From Gordonibacter sp. 28C (GTDB taxonomy: Bacteria; Actinomycetota; Coriobacteriia; Coriobacteriales; Eggerthellaceae), in NCBI RefSeq assembly GCF_003339845.1, contig NZ_PPTR01000005.1, positions 213,784 to 277,783 of the forward strand: a stretch of 64,000 nucleotides of DNA, given 5' to 3'. The notes below the pieces were generated by a model that was not told the origin of the DNA, did not search any database, and saw only the letters and a program-made list of their open reading frames with translations. Positions 59,564-64,000 of this stretch are shown here, one piece after another (positions within the stretch are counted from its first letter, which is position 1; each line of letters opens with the position of its first letter). Both the position numbers and the translations under genes were made by a program.

Positions 59564-60430
59564 TCATCGGCAGTCCAGATACTCCAGGAAGCGCTGGGTG
59601 GCGAGCGAGGCCGCCTCGCGGGTGCGCAGGACCAGCCCGATGGTACGGAAGACCGGCTCGTCCAGCGGCCTGGCCACAATACGGTACGGCGCGCGCCGCA
59701 AGATGAGCTCGGGCAGGACGCTCACGCCCAAGCCGCTCTCCACCATGGCCATGATGGCGTAGTCGTCCCACGTGGTGAAATGGGCGCGCGGAACCAGCCC
59801 GTCGCGCTCGAACACCTCGGACACCGCCGTGCTGTCCCCCTTTTCCAGCAACATGAACGGCTCCTCGCACAGCTCGGCGGCCGACACGCTCGCGCGCGAG
59901 GCGAGGGGATGGCCCTCGGGGAGCACCGCCAGCAGCTCGTCGCGGTCGAGCGGCAGCACCTCCAAATCGGCGCGGGCCGGCAGGCGCAGGAACCCGCAGT
60001 CCACGCGGCCCTCGCGCACCCATTCCTCAATCTCGCCGTAGTCTCCCAGCAAAAGCTCGTAGTCGATGTTCGGATAGTCTTTCTGGAACGCGCTGATGAC
60101 GTTCGGCAGCCAATGCGTGGCCACGCTGGAGAACGTGCCTATGCGGATAAGGCCCGATTGCAGGCCGTTCAGGTCGTCCACCTGCGCCTGCAGCCGGGCA
60201 TGCTCGTCGCACACGCGGCGGACGAGGGGCAGAAGCCTCGTGCCCTCCGACGTGAGGCGCACGCCGGCGCGTCCGCGCTCCAGCAGCGCCACCCTCCACT
60301 CCCGCTCCAGGTCGGCAACCATGCGGCTCACGCCCGACTGGGAGTACGACAGCGCCTCCGCCGCCTTGGTGAAGCTCCCCAGCTCAACCGTGGCGACGAA
60401 CGCCTGGTATTTCTGGATGCCCGCGTCCAT
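59564..60430 (-). CDS. LysR family transcriptional regulator
   Basis: A 288-residue regulator. The winged helix lies at 1-65 (YQAFVATVELGSFTKAAEALSYSQSGVSRMVADLE), and the periplasmic-binding-protein-like effector domain at about 90-288. The start MDAGIQ has AAGGAAGGGG upstream. It is divergent from the EamA exporter gene at 60655, and a 23-base palindrome lies between them (60557-60579), so it very likely controls that gene. Effector unknown. Confidence 0.95.
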   Translation of the reverse strand: MDAGIQKYQAFVATVELGSFTKAAEALSYSQSGVSRMVADLEREWRVALLERGRAGVRLTSEGTRLLPLVRRVCDEHARLQAQVDDLNGLQSGLIRIGTFSSVATHWLPNVISAFQKDYPNIDYELLLGDYGEIEEWVREGRVDCGFLRLPARADLEVLPLDRDELLAVLPEGHPLASRASVSAAELCEEPFMLLEKGDSTAVSEVFERDGLVPRAHFTTWDDYAIMAMVESGLGVSVLPELILRRAPYRIVARPLDEPVFRTIGLVLRTREAASLATQRFLEYLDCR

Positions 60431-60556
60431 GATCCCCTTCCTTTCCTCCCGGTCCGCACGCTTGCAGCGCATGCAATCACACCGCGAACCCCCTGCCCGC
60501 GGTGCAATTTCCGCGCATCTTCCGGCTGCTTGCCGACTGGTTTTGTTCCATGCAAT

Positions 60557-60579
60557 TTTATCATGCTAAGCATGATAAA
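60557..60579. promoter_or_regulatory. Probable LysR operator
   Basis: A perfect 23-base palindrome (TTTATCATGCT, central A, AGCATGATAAA) containing the ATC-N9-GAT form typical of LysR sites. It sits between the divergent lysR and eamA genes, 127 and 76 bases from their starts. Nothing else of note in 60431-60654. Confidence 0.7.
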
Positions 60580-60654
60580 CATTCGCTTTTGTGCTGATTG
60601 TTTCTATGAGAAACTATCGCGCGGCAACAAGCGAGGCGAAAGGGCGAGACGACG

Positions 60655-61563
60655 GTGGCGAAGGATTACGGGAAGTACGTGGGGGCTTTGCTGCTGTTCG
60701 GCAGCAACGGCATCGTGGCGAGCGGCATAGCGCTCGCCAGCTGCGAGATCGTGCTTCTGCGCACGCTTTTGGGCAGCCTGCTTTTGGTTGCGCTGCTGGC
60801 CGCCTCGCGGCGCGGGATCACGTTCCACCGCCATCTGCGCGACTTCGCCTGCCTCGCCGTGTCCGGTGCGGCCCTGGGAGCCAGCTGGCTCTTCCTGTTC
60901 GAGGCCTACCGCCACGTGGGCGTGGGGGCCGCTTCGCTCGTGTACTACTGCGGGCCCATCATCGTGGCGGCGCTGTCTCCGTGGCTGTTCCGCGAGCGCC
61001 TCACCGCGACGAAGCTCGTCGGCTTCGGCCTGGTGCTCGTCGGCGTGCTGCTGGTGAACGGCCAGGCGCTCGGCGCGGGGGCGTCGGGATGGGGCCTGTT
61101 CTGCGGAGGCATGTCGGCCGTTATGTACGCGGTCATGGTCGTTTTCACCAAGAAGGTCCGACAGGTGGAGGGCTTGGAGAGCTCGGCGTTGCAGCTCGTG
61201 TTCAGCTTCGTGGTGACGGCCCTGTTCATGGGCGCGACCGGCGGCCTGTCGGTGCAGCTCTCGCCGACCGACTGGGCCCCCGTCCTCGTGCTGGGCTTGG
61301 TGAACACCGGCCTCGGCTGCTTCCTGTACTTCTCCGCCATGGGCGGCCTTCCCGCGCAGACCGTGTCGGTGTGCGGCTATCTGGAGCCGCTTTCGGCCGT
61401 GGTGCTGTCCGCGCTTCTGCTGGGCGAGCCCTTCTCCGGCGCGCAGGCCGCCGGCGTCGTCCTCGTGATCGGCGGAGCCGCCTACGCCGAATGCGGAAGC
61501 AAGCTGCGCCTTCCTCGCATGCGGCGCGGCCGCGAAGCGGCCCTGCGAGGCGAAGCGGTCTAG
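60655..61563 (+). CDS. EamA-family (DMT superfamily) transporter
   Basis: A 302-residue exporter-type protein with ten membrane helices in two EamA repeats (about 5-135 and 145-285). Repeat features include the LLRTLLGSLLLVALL and YYCGPIIVAALSPWLFRERLT segments, and in the second half GYLEPLSAVVLSALLLGE. Substrates in this family are metabolites or amino acids; not evident here. GTG start with AAAGGGCGAG upstream. Its stop codon overlaps that of the converging surface-protein gene (shared CTAG, 61560-61563). Confidence 0.92.
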   Translation: MAKDYGKYVGALLLFGSNGIVASGIALASCEIVLLRTLLGSLLLVALLAASRRGITFHRHLRDFACLAVSGAALGASWLFLFEAYRHVGVGAASLVYYCGPIIVAALSPWLFRERLTATKLVGFGLVLVGVLLVNGQALGAGASGWGLFCGGMSAVMYAVMVVFTKKVRQVEGLESSALQLVFSFVVTALFMGATGGLSVQLSPTDWAPVLVLGLVNTGLGCFLYFSAMGGLPAQTVSVCGYLEPLSAVVLSALLLGEPFSGAQAAGVVLVIGGAAYAECGSKLRLPRMRRGREAALRGEAV

Positions 61564-63728
61564 CGCATGCTGTCGCGCTTGCGCCGCCTCAGAATCAGAC
61601 TCGCCCCAAGTCCCGAGATACCGATAGCCAGCAAAGACGCGGCGAGCGGAAGAACGGGGCCGTCTCCGGTTCGGGCAAGCCTTTCGACAGAACCGGAAGG
61701 ATCGGCAGAACCGGCAGAGCCGGCAGGATCGACGGGGTCGGCGGCGTTTGCCGAATCGGCATGCACGACCAAGGTGCCCAGCTCCTCCGCCGCGGGGATC
61801 GCGTAGTTGCCCGCGTCTGCGCTGCCGTTGAAGTCGTAGCTCCACGTGTTCGTCGCGCTGCCGAGATCGGTAAGGGTGCCATCGGTCCATATGTCCATGG
61901 TCTCGCCGTTCGGAAGCGCGATCTGCCTGGTGGCGCCATCGTGGGCGAAGGGCACGCCGCCAACCCGCGCGTCGAAAGCAGCCCGGCCGAGGTACACGGT
62001 GCCGCCCGCGGTCAACGGGGTGCCTTCATAGCGCTTCGTTGCCGAGTCGGTCACGACGTAGAGCTGGGCCGGAGTCACCTCGAGCTCGCCAAGGCTTTCT
62101 TCAGCTATCCAATAGTCCTGGGCATTGATGTCGTTCCAGTCGATCTCGTAGGCGTTCTCCGAAGCGCCCGCGTTGATCTGGCTGCCGGTCGCGCGCACAT
62201 AGGCCGTCTCGCCGTCCGCAAGCGCGACGGGCGTCCAGCTTGAAGGATCGGAATCGTCCGTGAAGGAGAACGGGATGTCGCTTGCGGGCACGGCTCCCTT
62301 GTCCACGTTGACCGATCCGCCCGCGTTCAGCTGCGTGGCGTCGTACGCCTTGTTGGCGCCGTTCGTGCTGATGGCCAATATGGCCTTCACCACCCGGAGG
62401 GTGCCGTAGGACGTGGTGTCGAACGCGTAGTTGCTTTGAGCGACGCCGGGGGCCCATTCGATCTGGTATCCGTTCGTCGACGATCCCGCCAAAGTCTGCG
62501 CACCGATCGTGCGGAGATAGGCGGCGTCGCCTCCTGCCAGCGTCACTCTCGTCCAGTCGGTTGGCGTAGTGCTGTCGGAATAGGAAAAACCGATGATGTC
62601 GGTAGAGGTTCCCCTGCCCACTTCGACCGTTCCCGGCATAGTAAGGGGGATGCCATCGCGGATTTTCATAGCCCCTTGCGTGGTGATGGCCAGCCTGGCC
62701 GGCGTCACCTGCAAGCTGCCCAACGCCCCCTCGGTGATATGGTAGTTCGTCGGCTTGATCGGATCTACCGGGTTGGTGGCGAGGTCGTATTGGCAGCCGT
62801 TCACGGTTGCCGGGTTCTCGACATCGGTCACCGTGCCGGTTGTCCAGAAATCGCCGACTTCGACGGAGCCGGTTCCCTGACCGCCGTTCACCAGGGTGAC
62901 GGAAGTCTTCGTACCCGAAGAGCTCGACCAGTGGTCGATCGGCGTCTTGGTACCGGCCTTGGTGCCGTTCAGCACCTCGACGGTCCCGCCCGCGGTAAGC
63001 GGAGCGGCATCGTAGACCTTGCTGGCGCTGTCGGTTGTTATCGCAACCTCGACAGGGTTGATCTTGACCTTTATGTCGATGAATGAAAACGTCGAGCCTG
63101 CCCTGCTGATGGTTCCATTGATGTTGTAGGCAGAAACCTGCCCATTATCCATGAGCACGTCCTCGAATGCGCCCAGGAAGGATTGCAACGGCTGCTTGAC
63201 GCCGTCAACGTCGTCTTGGACGGTAACGGCGCCGCCATCGATTGCTGCAACGGTTCCTCTACGGCTGATTGCCGGATAGACGTTCGCGGCTTCAAATCTG
63301 ATTTGGTCGTATACTTCCAAATGCTCGACGCCGATGATGGTGACGCCGTGCCCTGTCGCATCGTACACGCCCTCGTAACCTACGATGGTAAAATCCATCG
63401 ACGAACGCGTCCCCGCGTTTTCGGCAGCGGTCACCTCCGGAGTAACGGCATCGGGCGTTTTCGAACCCTCCGAGACGGGAGGGTCCAACAGGGCGCTTTG
63501 GCTGGAGCACGCCTGGATAGCCGGTGAAACGACGAGACCGGCTTCTTCCCTGTATGGAGAGGCGCCTTCCAGATCTTGGTCGGCAATCGCCTCTTGCGGC
63601 ACCGGAGCCTCGGCCACCGCCTCGGTTGCCTCTGCGGAAGCGGGAAGGGCGTTTGCGCCAAAAGCGGGGTATCCTATGCTCGCCGTTAAGGCGAGGGCTA
63701 GGGCTGTGCACAAGGCTCTCTTACCCAT
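61560..63728 (-). CDS. Sortase-anchored surface protein with repeated MBG-like domains
   Basis: A 722-residue secreted protein. It has a signal peptide (about 1-25, ending AFGANA), an acidic Ala/Pro/Glu-rich stretch and a domain of about 90 residues. Four or five related beta-sandwich repeats of 80-105 residues follow, each opening like AITTDSASKVYDAAPLTAGG and resembling the MBG/YDG repeats of large surface proteins. A Ser/Pro/Ala/Gly/Asp spacer leads to the sorting signal LARTGD plus hydrophobic helix and RRRKRDSMR tail. LARTG would be an LPXTG variant. It probably mediates adhesion; no sortase gene is in the window. Confidence 0.85.
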   Translation of the reverse strand: MGKRALCTALALALTASIGYPAFGANALPASAEATEAVAEAPVPQEAIADQDLEGASPYREEAGLVVSPAIQACSSQSALLDPPVSEGSKTPDAVTPEVTAAENAGTRSSMDFTIVGYEGVYDATGHGVTIIGVEHLEVYDQIRFEAANVYPAISRRGTVAAIDGGAVTVQDDVDGVKQPLQSFLGAFEDVLMDNGQVSAYNINGTISRAGSTFSFIDIKVKINPVEVAITTDSASKVYDAAPLTAGGTVEVLNGTKAGTKTPIDHWSSSSGTKTSVTLVNGGQGTGSVEVGDFWTTGTVTDVENPATVNGCQYDLATNPVDPIKPTNYHITEGALGSLQVTPARLAITTQGAMKIRDGIPLTMPGTVEVGRGTSTDIIGFSYSDSTTPTDWTRVTLAGGDAAYLRTIGAQTLAGSSTNGYQIEWAPGVAQSNYAFDTTSYGTLRVVKAILAISTNGANKAYDATQLNAGGSVNVDKGAVPASDIPFSFTDDSDPSSWTPVALADGETAYVRATGSQINAGASENAYEIDWNDINAQDYWIAEESLGELEVTPAQLYVVTDSATKRYEGTPLTAGGTVYLGRAAFDARVGGVPFAHDGATRQIALPNGETMDIWTDGTLTDLGSATNTWSYDFNGSADAGNYAIPAAEELGTLVVHADSANAADPVDPAGSAGSADPSGSVERLARTGDGPVLPLAASLLAIGISGLGASLILRRRKRDSMR

Positions 63729-63881
63729 AGTCTTTCACCGAGCTTTCTCATCGCCGTCCGTCACGTTCGGTGTTCGATAGGCGCGATTATAGCGGGGCGG
63801 TATCGAACATGGAATAACGCACGAAATGAGAAATAAGTTGATGCTTTTTGACATGATCGTGCCCCACAGGTGCGGGTTATA

Positions 63882-63992
63882 GGCCAAAACTTGTACCCAA
63901 ATTGAGGTCATAAAGCCTGACCAGCGTTCGATAATTTGTCTCTACAGTTGAATCGCATCAACTGCGCACTCGGTCAAAACGTGTACCCTAAA
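63882..63992. repeat. Direct repeats near the right edge, possible insertion-sequence end
   Basis: GGCCAAAACTTGTACCCAAA (63882-63901) recurs 90 bases later as GGTCAAAACGTGTACCCTAA (63972-63991). Multiple spaced repeats of about 20 bases are typical of IS21-type ends, but no transposase is visible before the window stops. The remaining 63729-63881 holds only the probable promoter region of the surface-protein gene. Confidence 0.4.
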
Positions 63993-64000
63993 TGCTCTTG

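Overview
The window is a high-GC bacterial chromosome segment. Gene content and order point to an actinobacterium of the class Coriobacteriia, most like the family Eggerthellaceae (Eggerthella or Gordonibacter type). The reasons are the GC-rich codon use, the housekeeping block ftsK-rodZ-yajQ-rimO-pgsA/cinA-recA-recX-rny-spoVS-miaB-miaA-dapF-dapL, the DapL (aminotransferase) lysine route, menaquinone synthesis (MenA), an Ech-type hydrogenase, indolepyruvate:ferredoxin oxidoreductase and a sortase-type surface protein. This placement is inference from content; no database was searched. No rRNA, tRNA or CRISPR array was seen.

Layout. 1-17951 (+): the housekeeping block, covering DNA translocation, SOS recombination (recA has an SOS box in its promoter), RNA turnover (RNase Y), tRNA modification, diaminopimelate synthesis and the ribosome-splitting GTPase HflX. 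A small toxin-antitoxin pair sits between recX and rny. 18181-19248: lexA (-), divergent from a small SOS-controlled membrane protein, with three SOS boxes between them. 19336-21152: an ABC-F ribosome-protection-type ATPase behind a structured leader. 21255-25600: nrdR-dut, a MerR-type regulator with a cluster of palindromes, an AT-rich islet of unknown membrane proteins, a NYN-domain nuclease and a 24-residue peptide gene. 25653-35173: diguanylate cyclase, Ku, a phosphatase/thioesterase operon, DUF2974-menA, VanZ, UspA and three related small membrane proteins.

35263-41206: a GIY-YIG nuclease fused in frame to glutamyl-Q tRNA synthetase, bracketed by REP-like palindromic repeats, followed by an operon iorA-iorB-ACT-paaK (-). 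41525-48141 (-): pgsA2-vanW-paaK2-ACT-dacF-FHA. 48332-53827 (-): echABCDEF. 54241-63728: zinc alcohol dehydrogenase, MATE exporter, ECF sigma with a DUF4179 partner, GlsB-like protein, LysR with a divergent EamA exporter, and an LPXTG-like (LARTG) surface protein. The last 120 bases hold direct repeats that may be the edge of an insertion sequence.

How parts may work together. recA, lexA and the lexA-divergent gene form an SOS regulon. hflX and the ABC-F gene each follow a very short leader ORF plus hairpins, which suggests that both respond to ribosome-targeting antibiotics by attenuation. Aryl-pyruvate oxidation by IorAB would yield reduced ferredoxin and aryl-acetyl-CoA; the two PaaK ligases act on aryl acids, and Ech could reoxidise the ferredoxin with proton reduction and ion pumping. 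The findings with most novelty are the GIY-YIG/GluQ-RS fusion with its flanking palindromes, the two leader-peptide systems, the SOS-controlled membrane protein, the PgsA-CinA fusion and a family of palindromes sharing one 15-base core.
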